DNA of 64,000 nucleotides from an uncultured Bacteroidota bacterium (GTDB taxonomy: Bacteria; Bacteroidota; Bacteroidia; Bacteroidales; P3). The notes under the pieces were generated by a model that saw only the letters and a list, made by a program, of their open reading frames with translations, did not search any database and had not been told where the DNA came from. This document shows positions 1-9,508 of this stretch, piece by piece. Numbering within the stretch: position 1 is the stretch's first letter; each line of letters starts with the position of its first letter. Made by a program: the position numbers and the translations under genes. The stretch lies in NCBI GenBank assembly GCA_902790215.1, contig CADAQX010000017.1:18626-82625 (forward strand), given 5' to 3'.

Positions 1-1
1 C

Positions 2-3000
2 GTCACCCTGACGGTGAGTAACCACTTTGGTGCCGATACCGCTATATGGGTGATCAGGGTGCTTGACTGCAGCGGGATAGCATTGCCCTATCACGAAGAC
101 TTTGAGGAGGTGACAGCCGTGTCGTCTTCGACTGTTGGCTATCTGCCTGGTTGTTGGAGCCACAACTGGAACGGCAGCAATGCCGCCTTAGCCCCGCATG
201 TGATTACCACTGGCGGCTACCAATTCCTGAGCGGTATTCCCAACAATGCCCTCCTGCTCCTTACCGGCGGTTCTACAGGCTATGGGAACCAAGCCGAAGT
301 GGTGCTGCCACGGTTTGCAGACAGCCTGCAGCACCTCTCTATTGCCTTTGACTATTGGAGCGAATCGTCCGGCACACTGACAGTAGGGTATCTGTACGAT
401 AACTTGTTCCATGCCGTTGCCACTATCCCCAACCATGGGGGCAACTACCTGCGCGACACCGTCAATTTCGCCTCAGCCATCAGCCCCGATGGTCGTATTG
501 CGCTGCGCTGGAGCCATGCCACTTCGTATTGGGGTGTGGCGATAGATAATGTGGAGGTGTTTTCCGACAACACCATCTATCCTCCCGACAGCCTGACGAT
601 CGACAGCATCGATGTCGTCTCTGCACGGGTGTCGTGGGGTGCTGTGACGGGTGCCACCGCCTACCACGTTGTGGTGGACAGTGAGGTGGACACGGTGGTT
701 GGCAGTCGCTCATTCGGCCTCTTAGGGCTGGCACCGCATACCACATACACTGTGCGCGTGGCGGCAATTGTAGGAACCGACACCGGTCGCTATGCCACAA
801 CCACCTTCACCACCCTCTGCGGTATCCAGTTGCCATACTACAACGACTTCAGCCAAGGCAACAACTCCATCGACTGCTGGACCAACTACCGTACTTCGTC
901 TGAAATCTATCAGCAGCAACTGTCCATCTCAAAGGATGCCTATTCGCTATGCCAGATGGCAACACCTGTTATCTACGCTCCCGGCAACAGTCTGTTCGTC
1001 ACTTTTCAATTGAAGAGGAGAGACTCTTGGCGCGAAGTAAGCCTCATCGTGGGTGCCATGACCGACCCGACGGATGCCAGCACATTCATGCCTATCGATA
1101 CCTTTGCAGTGGGCAGTTCATGGACAGAGTGCCAATTCAACACACGCGGTCTCGGTACCACTCCGCTTGCCATTGCCTTCCGCCCCTGCAACTCGTATGA
1201 TGACCTCCTCATTGACGACCTCCTTATCGAGTCCTCCACACCATGTGCCAGTCTCTTCTCGGTCGATGCTACCCTGCTCAGCGCCACCTCGGCCGTGCTC
1301 AGCTGGGAGTATGACATCGAGAGCGACCTTCCCATACTTGGGGCGCTGGTCACGCTCTACGACACCACCTCGGGCTACACAACAACATTCATTGCCCATG
1401 GCTCCGACACCATCCTCAACCGTCTGCCCCTGCGGCATACGTTCAGAGCCGATATCAGCACCTACTGCGGCAGCGACACCTCCGAGCCGCTCAGCGTCAC
1501 CTTCACACCCTCACCCATGCCCTGTGCCGAAGTGCAGGGAGACAATGTCTATCTGATATCCCATCCCATACAGAACATCAACAACTATGGCTATAGCCAG
1601 ATGCTCTATCCCGCCCTCTTGGCCGCCTCGGTCGATACGCTCTACGGCATCGCCCTCCGCTTCACCGGTGTCAACGACGGCGACACCCGCCTCATCGATG
1701 TCTATATCGGACAGACCTCCGCCACTACGCTCACCTCGCCTGTCAGTGCCACCAATCTCACGTTAGCAGTGCAGAACCACCTGTTCCCGTCCGTCCACGG
1801 ATGGGTAAAGATACCCTTTTCCACTCCTGTGCCACTCGACGGTGTGAGCAACCTCATCGTCACCATCGACGACAACACGGGCCACCCGGGCTATAACACC
1901 ATGAGTTTCGGAGCCCACCTCGCCGATACGGGTGGATTCCTCTACTACGACGGATGGCCCAACGCCAATGTTGACCCTTACACACTTGGTTTCGCCCTGT
2001 CGAGCAGCAACAACATCCCCGACATCCAGCTGCTTGGCCACTGTGCCACCGAACGCTGCCTACCGCCTGTCGTCAGCGTGGAGCCCGACACCCACAGCCT
2101 CACCGTCGCGTGGACCCGGCGCGGCAGCGAGAACCTGTGGCGCGTGGAATACCGCGAAGAGCGCGACAGCACCTGGATAGTGGTGGACAGTGTTGCCAAC
2201 ACCACATCGACCATCACGTACCTCAACGCCAGTTCGCGCTATCAGGTACGTGTCGGCTCGGTGTGTAGTGACACCAATATCATATACAGTGAGGTGGTGA
2301 CAACGGCCACCCTATGCGGGACTGTCGATGTGCCGTACTACCAAAACTTCCTAACCAACGCTGCCCCCTGCTGGAATCTCCGCGACTATCTGCCCAGCGC
2401 AAACTACGGAGTCGATCTCTTCTTGAGCATGCCCATCGTCTCGCCTGCCATCAACGGAAACCTTTCCCAGATGCAGGTGCGTTTCAAAATCACCGGTAGC
2501 CCCAATTTCCATCCCGTCGTCAAGGTAGGCGTCGGCAACTCCTATGGCAACAATGCTGTCTGGATTGATTCGATAATGCTTTCTTCTTTCGATGAGGAGG
2601 ATCATGTCGTATCGCTGGGCAGCTATACGGGTGGCGAGAGACATCTGTTGTTCATTGCCAACACTCCCTACGCACGCCTCCGGGAGGTAACTATTGAGTC
2701 GGTTGTTTGCCACGCAGTGCACCATATCACCGTCAGCCAACTCACCGACACTTCGGCACATTTCAATTGGCCTCCTGCAGGGAACGGCAACCAGTGGGCG
2801 GTATATTTAGGCGATACACAACTCGCCATCACGTCCAGCCCGACATACACCGTGCGCGGTCTTCTCCCCGGCAATGGCTACACCTTTGCCGTTCGCGAGA
2901 TATGCGGTGCAGGCGACACCTCCGAGGCCACCACTGTCACCTTCACCACGCTATGTCCCCCGCAGCCGCTGCCTTGGAGCGAGGATTTCGAGGCGTACAC

Positions 3001-4126
3001 CACCTCGTCGTCACCCATACCCTGTTGGTCCTATATCTTCCGGCCGCTCAACGTCGCAGTAGCCACCACTATTGCCTATATAGGTTATTACAACGCATCC
3101 CACACCTTGCGCATCTACGATGTCACCCATAGCAACCCGGTCGATACCAATATGACCAACTTCATCTGCACACCTATGCTCATGGCGGGCGGGGCTCCAT
3201 CGCGCATTGAATTCGATGCCTACCTGCAGAACGGACACGTCACTGTCGGAATAATGACCGACGTTGCCGACACCAATACATTCATCCCGCTGACCGAGAT
3301 AGACGACACGTCCACCCATTATGTTTTCACAGTCGACTCTTCGCTTTTCTCCATCGCCTTCACCTGCCACGGGGCAGTCAATTGCCACATTGACAACATC
3401 ACCGTGGGTGAATGCCCTACATATCGCCTCACTCTCGCCGTGAACGACACCACAATGGGTAGCGTCGATGGTGATGGAACCTATCCTGACGGAACTCAGG
3501 TTACTATCGCCGCTATACCCAACGAGGGCTACCATTTCGTCCAGTGGAGCGACAGCGTGACCGATGCTGCCCGCACAATTGTCCTCCACAACGATATCAG
3601 CCTCACAGCCTTCTTTGCGCCCGACACCGTGTGGCATCAAGTCTCCGTGAATACAAACGTAGATGGTGCAGTAGAAACATACGGTAGTGGTCGCTACGGC
3701 CATGGCGACACTGTGGAGATTGGATTCTTTTTACCCGATACTGCGACCGAGGGTGGCTACTGGCAGTTCATCGGTTGGGACGACACCAATGCGACCGAAA
3801 ATCCCCGCTGGGTTGTTGTTGTTTCCGACACCCTCCTCACAGCCCTGTTCCAATGGGTGGCCGACAGCGTGAGGATTGATGAAATCGATGGACTCACTCA
3901 ATCGGTCAGCCTCTTTCCCAACCCCGCCTTCCACACTGTCATCATCCGTAGTGAAAGAGATTGCACCGTAGCCTTCCTGTCGGCTGATGGTCGGGAGGTG
4001 CTGCGCATGGTGTGCCGTGCTGGTGACAACCCCGTCGATGTCCAACATCTTGCCCAGGGAGTATATTTCCTCCGCATACTCGACATGAATCAGCCTCCTA
4101 TCAAACTCATCGTGACGAGGGAGTAA
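2..4126 (+). CDS. Giant secreted FN3/jelly-roll protein with T9SS sorting domain (5' partial)
   Basis: The frame is open from base 2, so the true start lies upstream; 1374 residues are visible. The protein is modular. A recurrent unit begins with Cys and an LPY-x-x-DF-like motif (visible residues about 22, 273, 772 and 984) and alternates with fibronectin type III-like segments (about 192-272 and 686-770). Two InlB-B/Listeria-Bacteroides-like repeats follow near 1140 and 1212 (GYHFVQW and GGYWQFIGW cores). The last about 75 residues (from SVSLFPNPAF) are a type A T9SS C-terminal sorting domain ending in GVYFLRI and a basic tail. Such proteins are exported by Sec, then moved across the outer membrane by T9SS and attached to the surface. 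Adhesion or substrate binding is likely but no catalytic motif is seen. It is followed by a short repeat tract, not by a related gene. Confidence 0.85.
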   Translation, partial: VTLTVSNHFGADTAIWVIRVLDCSGIALPYHEDFEEVTAVSSSTVGYLPGCWSHNWNGSNAALAPHVITTGGYQFLSGIPNNALLLLTGGSTGYGNQAEVVLPRFADSLQHLSIAFDYWSESSGTLTVGYLYDNLFHAVATIPNHGGNYLRDTVNFASAISPDGRIALRWSHATSYWGVAIDNVEVFSDNTIYPPDSLTIDSIDVVSARVSWGAVTGATAYHVVVDSEVDTVVGSRSFGLLGLAPHTTYTVRVAAIVGTDTGRYATTTFTTLCGIQLPYYNDFSQGNNSIDCWTNYRTSSEIYQQQLSISKDAYSLCQMATPVIYAPGNSLFVTFQLKRRDSWREVSLIVGAMTDPTDASTFMPIDTFAVGSSWTECQFNTRGLGTTPLAIAFRPCNSYDDLLIDDLLIESSTPCASLFSVDATLLSATSAVLSWEYDIESDLPILGALVTLYDTTSGYTTTFIAHGSDTILNRLPLRHTFRADISTYCGSDTSEPLSVTFTPSPMPCAEVQGDNVYLISHPIQNINNYGYSQMLYPALLAASVDTLYGIALRFTGVNDGDTRLIDVYIGQTSATTLTSPVSATNLTLAVQNHLFPSVHGWVKIPFSTPVPLDGVSNLIVTIDDNTGHPGYNTMSFGAHLADTGGFLYYDGWPNANVDPYTLGFALSSSNNIPDIQLLGHCATERCLPPVVSVEPDTHSLTVAWTRRGSENLWRVEYREERDSTWIVVDSVANTTSTITYLNASSRYQVRVGSVCSDTNIIYSEVVTTATLCGTVDVPYYQNFLTNAAPCWNLRDYLPSANYGVDLFLSMPIVSPAINGNLSQMQVRFKITGSPNFHPVVKVGVGNSYGNNAVWIDSIMLSSFDEEDHVVSLGSYTGGERHLLFIANTPYARLREVTIESVVCHAVHHITVSQLTDTSAHFNWPPAGNGNQWAVYLGDTQLAITSSPTYTVRGLLPGNGYTFAVREICGAGDTSEATTVTFTTLCPPQPLPWSEDFEAYTTSSSPIPCWSYIFRPLNVAVATTIAYIGYYNASHTLRIYDVTHSNPVDTNMTNFICTPMLMAGGAPSRIEFDAYLQNGHVTVGIMTDVADTNTFIPLTEIDDTSTHYVFTVDSSLFSIAFTCHGAVNCHIDNITVGECPTYRLTLAVNDTTMGSVDGDGTYPDGTQVTIAAIPNEGYHFVQWSDSVTDAARTIVLHNDISLTAFFAPDTVWHQVSVNTNVDGAVETYGSGRYGHGDTVEIGFFLPDTATEGGYWQFIGWDDTNATENPRWVVVVSDTLLTALFQWVADSVRIDEIDGLTQSVSLFPNPAFHTVIIRSERDCTVAFLSADGREVLRMVCRAGDNPVDVQHLAQGVYFLRILDMNQPPIKLIVTRE

Positions 4127-4128
4127 GG

Positions 4129-4215
4129 TTTTGAATTCGTTAATTCGTAAATGTGTTAATTCGTTAGTCAAGGATTCACACATTCACACATTAACACATT
4201 AACGCATTAAAAAAG
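4129..4215. repeat. Short-period intergenic repeat tract (TTAATTCG / ACACATTA type)
   Basis: The left half repeats TTCGTTAATTCG/GTGTTAATTCG and the right half repeats ACACATTAACACATTAAC, so the two halves are roughly complementary and could fold into a long imperfect hairpin. The same type of tract lies at 21011-21131. It sits just after the stop of the T9SS protein and may act as a 3' end structure. Confidence 0.6.
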
Positions 4216-4394
4216 CTATGCCCCGGCGGTGACGGTGGTGAGGCGGTTGAAGGCGGTCTGGGCGAGGGCGTGCAGCTGTTCGGGGGTGACGGTCTGGAGG
4301 GTGTCGAGGAGATTGTTGGAGAGCCGTTCGTCGACCTCGGTGGCCACCATCTGGCGGTAGCGGTCGGAGACCTCGAAGATGCCGTCGATGCTGC
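4216..4394 (-). pseudogene. Displaced 3' end of an M16 peptidase gene
   Basis: Read on the minus strand, this stretch encodes the last roughly 59 codons of an M16-family protein and ends in a proper stop (4216-4218). It matches the end of the intact M16 gene at 9509-9687. I count about 12 differences over some 172 aligned bases, several of them silent. Homology stops abruptly at 4394, where the sequence turns AT-rich. There is no start codon or upstream part. It is best read as the original gene end, cut off when the 4395-9508 segment entered and supplied a replacement end. A simple local duplication followed by drift is the alternative. Confidence 0.85.
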
Positions 4395-4479
4395 CTTTAT
4401 TCTCGTATAGGTTTCATTGGTATTCTACTTTGATGCTTTTTTCTTAAATGATACAGTTGCACTATTTTTGCAAAACTTT

Positions 4480-4509
4480 ATTGCAATTCGTTTTTTTTTC
4501 GTATTTTTG
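4480..4509 (+). promoter_or_regulatory. Bacteroidales-type promoter for the island operon
   Basis: A TATTTTTG box (4502-4509), matching the Bacteroides -7 element TAnnTTTG, stands 40 bases before the ATPase start. A TTG at 4481 lies about 18 bases upstream of the box. A second TATTTTTG is at 4463-4470. Confidence 0.55.
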
Positions 4510-4548
4510 CATTTGATAGGTGTTTTTTGTTTAGTTTGACTGATTACT

Positions 4549-5742
4549 ATGAAATATTTGACTATAAGGGGATTTGGTCCGATAAAAAGTGCGGAATTAC
4601 AAATTGACAGAATCGCACTGGTAATAGGAATGCAAAGTTCGGGAAAGAGCTCTTTGCTTAAAATGGCAGCGTTCTGTTCTTGGGTGGAGAAACGCATTAT
4701 GGTTACCCAGTCTGACAAGCAGTTCGTGGGTGGCAAATCTTTTATACAAGAGTTTGCAGATTACTATGGCCATTATGATTATTTCCAACCGAATACTTTA
4801 ATAACGTATTCTTCCAGTTACCTTTCGTTTGTTTTTGACAACGGTCAAACGGAACAGAAGTTTTCATTTAAATGGCAGTCTCACCGTTGGGATTATCGAC
4901 GACCCAAGGTGCAGTATATTCCGTCGGAACGTAACATTGCATCACTTATTCCTAAATGGCAGGACATCCCTGTCCGCAAAAGTCTTTCGGATTTTCTTAC
5001 CGAATGGGATAATGCTCGGCGACAGATAGGAAAAGAGGAGGACATGCTTCAGTTGGGATACTCCTACACTTTTGACCCGGCTACGGGAACGGATAGTATT
5101 CGCACCAGTGGAGGGAAACCGTTCCGGTTGACCGATGGCTCCAGTGGCCTTCAATCTCTTGTCCCTATGTATTTGTTGATAGATTATCTATGGCGGGGGC
5201 AATACATGAATTCCCATGATTCACAGCAGTTAAAACCACAGCAAAGAATGGAAAGGGAATACCTTCTTTCTGAATTGTATTTATCTGCTCCGGGTAAGGC
5301 TCAATCACTCCCTAATAAAATACCGTTTACTCTCCCTGTGGAAAAAAATATAGAGGGGAAGTCTTATTATTTCCAAACGCAGAAAGATGCCGTCCGATTT
5401 GAGAACAGGTGCCAGAGATTCCTGTTTACCGACCATAGCGAATTGTTCCTTGAAGAGCCAGAGCAGAACCTCTTTCCGCCGACACAGGGTCAACTTATAG
5501 ACTGGTTATATGATATGGCCTACGACAGCAAACATAGCAATACGCTGATGATTTCTACCCATAGCCCGTATATCCTAAATGCTCTTTGTAAGTTGCGCCG
5601 GAAAGATATGAGTTTTTATGTTACGCATCCCGACGAAGAAGCTTCGGATATGTTCAAAGTCAAACAACTATCAGTTGAGGAAATAGATGAGATATACAAT
5701 TCGGGTACAGACCTATTCTTTAATTATGCCGCATTTGTATGA
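4549..5742 (+). CDS. AAA15/OLD-like ATPase of the island
   Basis: This 397-residue protein has an SMC/ABC-type ATPase fold split around a middle region. Walker A is GMQSSGKS at residues 27-34. A DGSSGLQS signature-like stretch lies in the middle. A Walker B with catalytic glutamates (LFLEEPE) sits near 299-305, and a switch histidine in STHSPY near 338. The order and length fit the AAA15/OLD group of stand-alone ATPases that work with a nuclease partner in defence systems such as PARIS, Septu, OLD or Gabija-like pairs. The stop overlaps the start of the next gene by four bases (ATGA), which implies translational coupling. Low GC and the island location suggest transfer. The ATPase fold is sure; the defence role is inference. 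Confidence 0.8.
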   Translation: MKYLTIRGFGPIKSAELQIDRIALVIGMQSSGKSSLLKMAAFCSWVEKRIMVTQSDKQFVGGKSFIQEFADYYGHYDYFQPNTLITYSSSYLSFVFDNGQTEQKFSFKWQSHRWDYRRPKVQYIPSERNIASLIPKWQDIPVRKSLSDFLTEWDNARRQIGKEEDMLQLGYSYTFDPATGTDSIRTSGGKPFRLTDGSSGLQSLVPMYLLIDYLWRGQYMNSHDSQQLKPQQRMEREYLLSELYLSAPGKAQSLPNKIPFTLPVEKNIEGKSYYFQTQKDAVRFENRCQRFLFTDHSELFLEEPEQNLFPPTQGQLIDWLYDMAYDSKHSNTLMISTHSPYILNALCKLRRKDMSFYVTHPDEEASDMFKVKQLSVEEIDEIYNSGTDLFFNYAAFV

Positions 5743-6269
5743 GCCAGAAATCGCTGTTTGTAATCCCCGAGTGCTATATTGATACCGTATTAGTGGAGTA
5801 TGTTCTGGACATGCATGTCAATCACCAACATTCATGCAACAATGTGGTCCGGACTATGAAAGAACGGTATGGCGATGGGTTTGCTGTGGGCATTATTGAT
5901 AATGACAAACATGGCGTGGGGTATCTCAGTGAATGTTCTCTCGTTGCAAAATCAAAGCATCTTGAAGTGTTTAAGCACCAAAACAGAAGTCATTTTATTA
6001 TTACTGTAACCCCTGCGATGGATGGATTTGTGATGGAGTGTGCAAAAGAACAGGGCGTTAATCTGTCCGATATAGGACTTCCCACAGATCTAAAGTCGTT
6101 TAAGCACGTGACAAAAAGTGAGAGAATGCCTTTTGACAAGCGTTTTCCAATATTGTTTCAGGCTATTAAGGATAATGAGGAGATTGTTGCCCTCCGTAAT
6201 ACTTTGGGATACCTTTGCCAAGAGCAATACAATGTAAATCTGGCTACGGTTCGTCGTTTTTTTCAGTAA
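5739..6269 (+). CDS. Small TOPRIM-like partner of the AAA ATPase
   Basis: A 176-residue protein whose start overlaps the ATPase stop. I do not recognise a named family with certainty. The N-terminal strand carries an acidic residue (E11 in VIPECYID), and about 40 residues later there is a hydrophobic strand ending in D-N-D (GIIDNDK, D54 and D56). An early Glu followed by a DxD pair is the layout of TOPRIM nuclease domains. It also matches the partners called DUF4435, DUF4276 or RloB that accompany AAA15 ATPases. The protein is shorter than typical DUF4435 proteins (around 300 residues). If the reading is right, it would be a metal-dependent nuclease or RNase whose activity is gated by the ATPase. 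Confidence 0.55.
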   Translation: MSQKSLFVIPECYIDTVLVEYVLDMHVNHQHSCNNVVRTMKERYGDGFAVGIIDNDKHGVGYLSECSLVAKSKHLEVFKHQNRSHFIITVTPAMDGFVMECAKEQGVNLSDIGLPTDLKSFKHVTKSERMPFDKRFPILFQAIKDNEEIVALRNTLGYLCQEQYNVNLATVRRFFQ

Positions 6270-6306
6270 TAATTAAATAGAGTTGTATATAAGAATCGAT
6301 AATAAT

Positions 6307-9300
6307 ATGGATACGAAAAACTATTCGCTCGAAAAGCATCTGGAAGCCTTGTGTGCTGCCGATCCCGATTACAATCTGTTGCTCGATGCATGGCGGTTGA
6401 ACAAAAAGAATCTTCCCAATGCGTTGAGTACAATCGCATCCTATTTCCCACACTATAGTCGGCATGACGACAGCCATTCCATGACCTTGCTCGATAATAT
6501 CCAGCGGCTGTTGGGGCGCGACAGGGTGGAGCGGCTCGGCCCTACCGACACCTTCTTGATACTAATGGCAGGCTTGACGCATGACCTTGGTATGTATATG
6601 TCCTACACCTTTCTGGAGGAAGAGTGGGATAAGCCTGAAATGGCGGATTTGCTGACAACATACGCCTCCAGTGCCGACAAGCAGATTTCAGATGCTGCCA
6701 ACTTGTTGCTGAATCAAAGACTTCGCCCTGACGACCCGGCAAAGGGTTTCAAATGGGCACTGGAACTGCGCAATGCTGTCACTTTGATTATCGCGCAGCA
6801 GATGCGAGGCGGCCATGGCGACAGAAGCAAAGACTACTTGAACAAAAAGGATGATTTGTTTGCCAAGATGGCACACGATTTCTATTGTGATGCCTTCCCT
6901 TCGCGTTATTTGTCTTTGCTGGCTGATGTGGCACATCTGCATGGTGCCAATTTCGGTGAGTTAATGAATTTGCCTCATGAAGATGATGGATTGCGGGGTG
7001 ACAAGGTGCACCCACGGTTCATTGCTTGCATGATACGTTTGGGCGACTTGCTCGATGTGGACAGCAACCGATTCAACGATTTCACATTATCTACGCTGAA
7101 AGAAATGCCGGAATCCTCCAAGGCGCATTTCGATAAGCACCAGGCTGTGAAACACCTGCTCATCTCGCCTGATGGCATTGAGGCGGAGTTGGACTGCCCC
7201 ACCGATGCCTCTTACCGTGTAGCCCGCGAGCTGTTCGACATGTTGGAAAAAGAGGTGGAGAAGCAGAGCCAGAACTGGAACCGCATAGCCCCTGCCGATT
7301 TGGGCGGGCTCCCTCCTGTACTACATAATGACAGTATTCAAATCTACTACAAAGGGGCGAAGACGCGTCCCGAGTTGCGGAATCTTCGTTTTGACATATC
7401 AAGCAAGCGCACCTTTGAGATGCTGAAAGGGGGTGCTATCTATATAGATCCTGGAAGGGTGTTTATTCGCGAGATTGTGCAAAACGCCATGGACGCGACC
7501 AAGTTGCAGATATGGAAAGATATGGATTACTACTTTCCATACCATCTGACAAACCCGGAACGTGACATCAGGTCGGCTGCCGACATCATGTTTGCGAGCG
7601 ATGTTCCCCAGTCTATCTATGAGCGCTATCCGATAAACCTCAAAGTGAAATATGACGAAGAGAAACAGGTGGTGCGAGTGGCTTGCGAGGATTGGGGGAC
7701 AGGCATATCGGAGGAGAGTTTGATACGGATGACCAGCCAAGTGGGGGCCAGCCGCAAGGCGGACAGGGACTATGAAGCCATGGTGCAGAAGATGCCGTAC
7801 TTTCTGCAGCCGACAGCCGCTTTTGGCTTGGGTCTGCAGACGGTCTTTTATGTCGCTAATGAGTTCACTGTCGATACGCATTACCCGGGCGAGCCAACGC
7901 GGAGGATTGTTTTCCGTTCTTCGGTGGATGGCAGTTTCTGCTCCATCGAAGAGGAGAATATCGACTTTAAACGTCCAATCAAGGGGACGGACCGGACCAA
8001 GGATGTTCCCCATGGCACCACAGTTACAATTGAGATTGATCCCAACCATTTTGGAGAGCTGTTCGAATTAAATAAGGATGAGTTGGATGGACTAATGAAA
8101 AACATGGATAGCGTCCCCTATTACATTGTGAGTAAAGTCGAAGGATATATAAACCGTACTTTTGAACATGTGGAAAAAATTCCCATCCACTATACGTCAG
8201 AGTATCAGACAAAAGTCTTTGGTAAGGAGGAAAAAGGTGATAGGTACGAATTTCTTTCAGAGGAGCAGCACTTCCGAGCCAGTTGGAAACAGAATGATGA
8301 TGGAACCCTGCTTTTCCGTATAGAAGAAAATAAATATGGTTCCGAGATGGTTGTATTTTTTGATTTAGATGATGGTAACGATGTCCTTCTTTTCTTTCGG
8401 GATATTCCAATAAGCAGTAATTGCTACTGCTCATTTGATGGAAATTGGAATCTTTTTTGTAGGCAAGCAGACAAGTTTTTGACTGTCTCCCGGGACAGAT
8501 TGCTTCCCCAGGGAGAGGATTGGTGTCAAAAAACATGGGATGTATTATCTCCCGATATTCTCAGATTAGTGTACCCAAAATTACTGGAAGAATGTAAAGG
8601 GGCATGTTTAAACAATGTTAATAACAGGCTTTCTCTAAAAAAGAAGCATTCTCTCCAAAAGCAATATAATAAGCTTTGTTGTGTAAATTGGATTTCACCA
8701 AATCCTATTAATATGGATTACCAACCTTTAAGTGATTATTTTTTGGATAGAAAGAATTTTATTAAATTGAATGGTGATACGGTAACAGCCAAACAATTGT
8801 TTGAAGCGAGGAGAGTATGTGATTATGATAAAACCTATACAACCAGTAAGACTGAGATAATGAGGCTTTTTAAAAAGGTATCATCACCATCAGATGATAT
8901 AGTGTTTTGTAATCGTGATAACGTGTCGTTTCCTGAAAGTTTTGTGTGTAGTAGGATTGTTGCTGCCAGAAATGTTAACGTATTCTCCTTAAATACAAAT
9001 TCGGAGATACCTCAATTCGTTGAAATTGATACAAAAGACATTAAGGACTATTATGATACTAGTTTTTTATTTTTATTACATGGTCTCAAAGAGTATGAGA
9101 AAATAGTGGTAGGAAAGGAGTATGCCCCGCAACTGGGTTATAGTATACCCGATTATGGGAATTGCTGGATCTATCCAATGCCTGTCCGTAATGCAGACTA
9201 TGAAGATGCAGATGGGTATGAGATAGAACGAGAGGAGATGAGATTGAAACTGGAAAAGGGTTATATCAAAGAATTGGTTCCGGAATATCTGGTGAAATTG

Positions 9301-9423
9301 ATTCAGAAGTACAATGCATTGAAAAATGACAAACTGACAGCGGATGAGATTTACAATGAGTATATCCGCCTAATCCTTGACGCTCATTATGGTTATCTTC
9401 CGCCCCAAAGTGAAGAACGATAA
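6307..9423 (+). CDS. HD-domain plus Hsp90-like (GHKL) ATPase protein
   Basis: A 1038-residue protein; I take ATG 6307 rather than the in-frame TTG at 6283. The N-terminus has an HD-type metal-binding region with H49, H53-D54, H57 and H92-D93 (HYSRHDDSHS and LTHDLG), resembling the HD-CE class seen next to HATPase domains. A GHKL/Hsp90-like ATPase follows: N box REIVQNAMDAT near 388, G1 box DWGTGIS near 462, G2 box AAFGLGL near 505. The remaining 500 or so residues have no motif I recognise and are encoded by markedly more AT-rich DNA than the first half. It starts 37 bases after the TOPRIM-like gene on the same strand, so co-transcription is likely. HD-GHKL proteins are usually annotated only as hypothetical; a sensor or effector role in conflict is inference. 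Confidence 0.75.
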   Translation: MDTKNYSLEKHLEALCAADPDYNLLLDAWRLNKKNLPNALSTIASYFPHYSRHDDSHSMTLLDNIQRLLGRDRVERLGPTDTFLILMAGLTHDLGMYMSYTFLEEEWDKPEMADLLTTYASSADKQISDAANLLLNQRLRPDDPAKGFKWALELRNAVTLIIAQQMRGGHGDRSKDYLNKKDDLFAKMAHDFYCDAFPSRYLSLLADVAHLHGANFGELMNLPHEDDGLRGDKVHPRFIACMIRLGDLLDVDSNRFNDFTLSTLKEMPESSKAHFDKHQAVKHLLISPDGIEAELDCPTDASYRVARELFDMLEKEVEKQSQNWNRIAPADLGGLPPVLHNDSIQIYYKGAKTRPELRNLRFDISSKRTFEMLKGGAIYIDPGRVFIREIVQNAMDATKLQIWKDMDYYFPYHLTNPERDIRSAADIMFASDVPQSIYERYPINLKVKYDEEKQVVRVACEDWGTGISEESLIRMTSQVGASRKADRDYEAMVQKMPYFLQPTAAFGLGLQTVFYVANEFTVDTHYPGEPTRRIVFRSSVDGSFCSIEEENIDFKRPIKGTDRTKDVPHGTTVTIEIDPNHFGELFELNKDELDGLMKNMDSVPYYIVSKVEGYINRTFEHVEKIPIHYTSEYQTKVFGKEEKGDRYEFLSEEQHFRASWKQNDDGTLLFRIEENKYGSEMVVFFDLDDGNDVLLFFRDIPISSNCYCSFDGNWNLFCRQADKFLTVSRDRLLPQGEDWCQKTWDVLSPDILRLVYPKLLEECKGACLNNVNNRLSLKKKHSLQKQYNKLCCVNWISPNPINMDYQPLSDYFLDRKNFIKLNGDTVTAKQLFEARRVCDYDKTYTTSKTEIMRLFKKVSSPSDDIVFCNRDNVSFPESFVCSRIVAARNVNVFSLNTNSEIPQFVEIDTKDIKDYYDTSFLFLLHGLKEYEKIVVGKEYAPQLGYSIPDYGNCWIYPMPVRNADYEDADGYEIEREEMRLKLEKGYIKELVPEYLVKLIQKYNALKNDKLTADEIYNEYIRLILDAHYGYLPPQSEER

Positions 9424-9444
9424 TCTAGGCGGTTTGGCTTGAAA

Positions 9445-9482
9445 ACACAAAAGGCTGGGGCGTTGGCTCCAGCCTTTTGTGT
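9445..9482. terminator. Symmetric rho-independent terminator at the island end
   Basis: A perfect 14-base inverted repeat (ACACAAAAGGCTGG ... CCAGCCTTTTGTGT) around a 10-base loop, with A and T runs that could end transcription in both directions. It separates the HD-GHKL gene from the convergent M16 gene. Confidence 0.85.
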
Positions 9483-9508
9483 TTGTGGTGTATGAGAATA
9501 GGGGTTGA

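Larger units (their letters stand above)
4395..9508 (+). mobile_element. Candidate genomic island with three-gene conflict module
   Basis: The segment lies between two imperfect direct copies of the same M16 gene end (4216-4394 and 9509-9687). It contains three same-strand genes: an AAA ATPase, a small TOPRIM-like protein and an HD plus GHKL ATPase protein. It begins with two promoter-like TATTTTTG boxes and ends with a strong symmetric terminator. Much of it is visibly richer in A and T than the flanking DNA. No integrase, transposase or tRNA is present, so how it moved is unknown; recombination through the shared gene end is one possibility. The edges are inferred from where the duplicated homology starts and stops. 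Confidence 0.65.
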
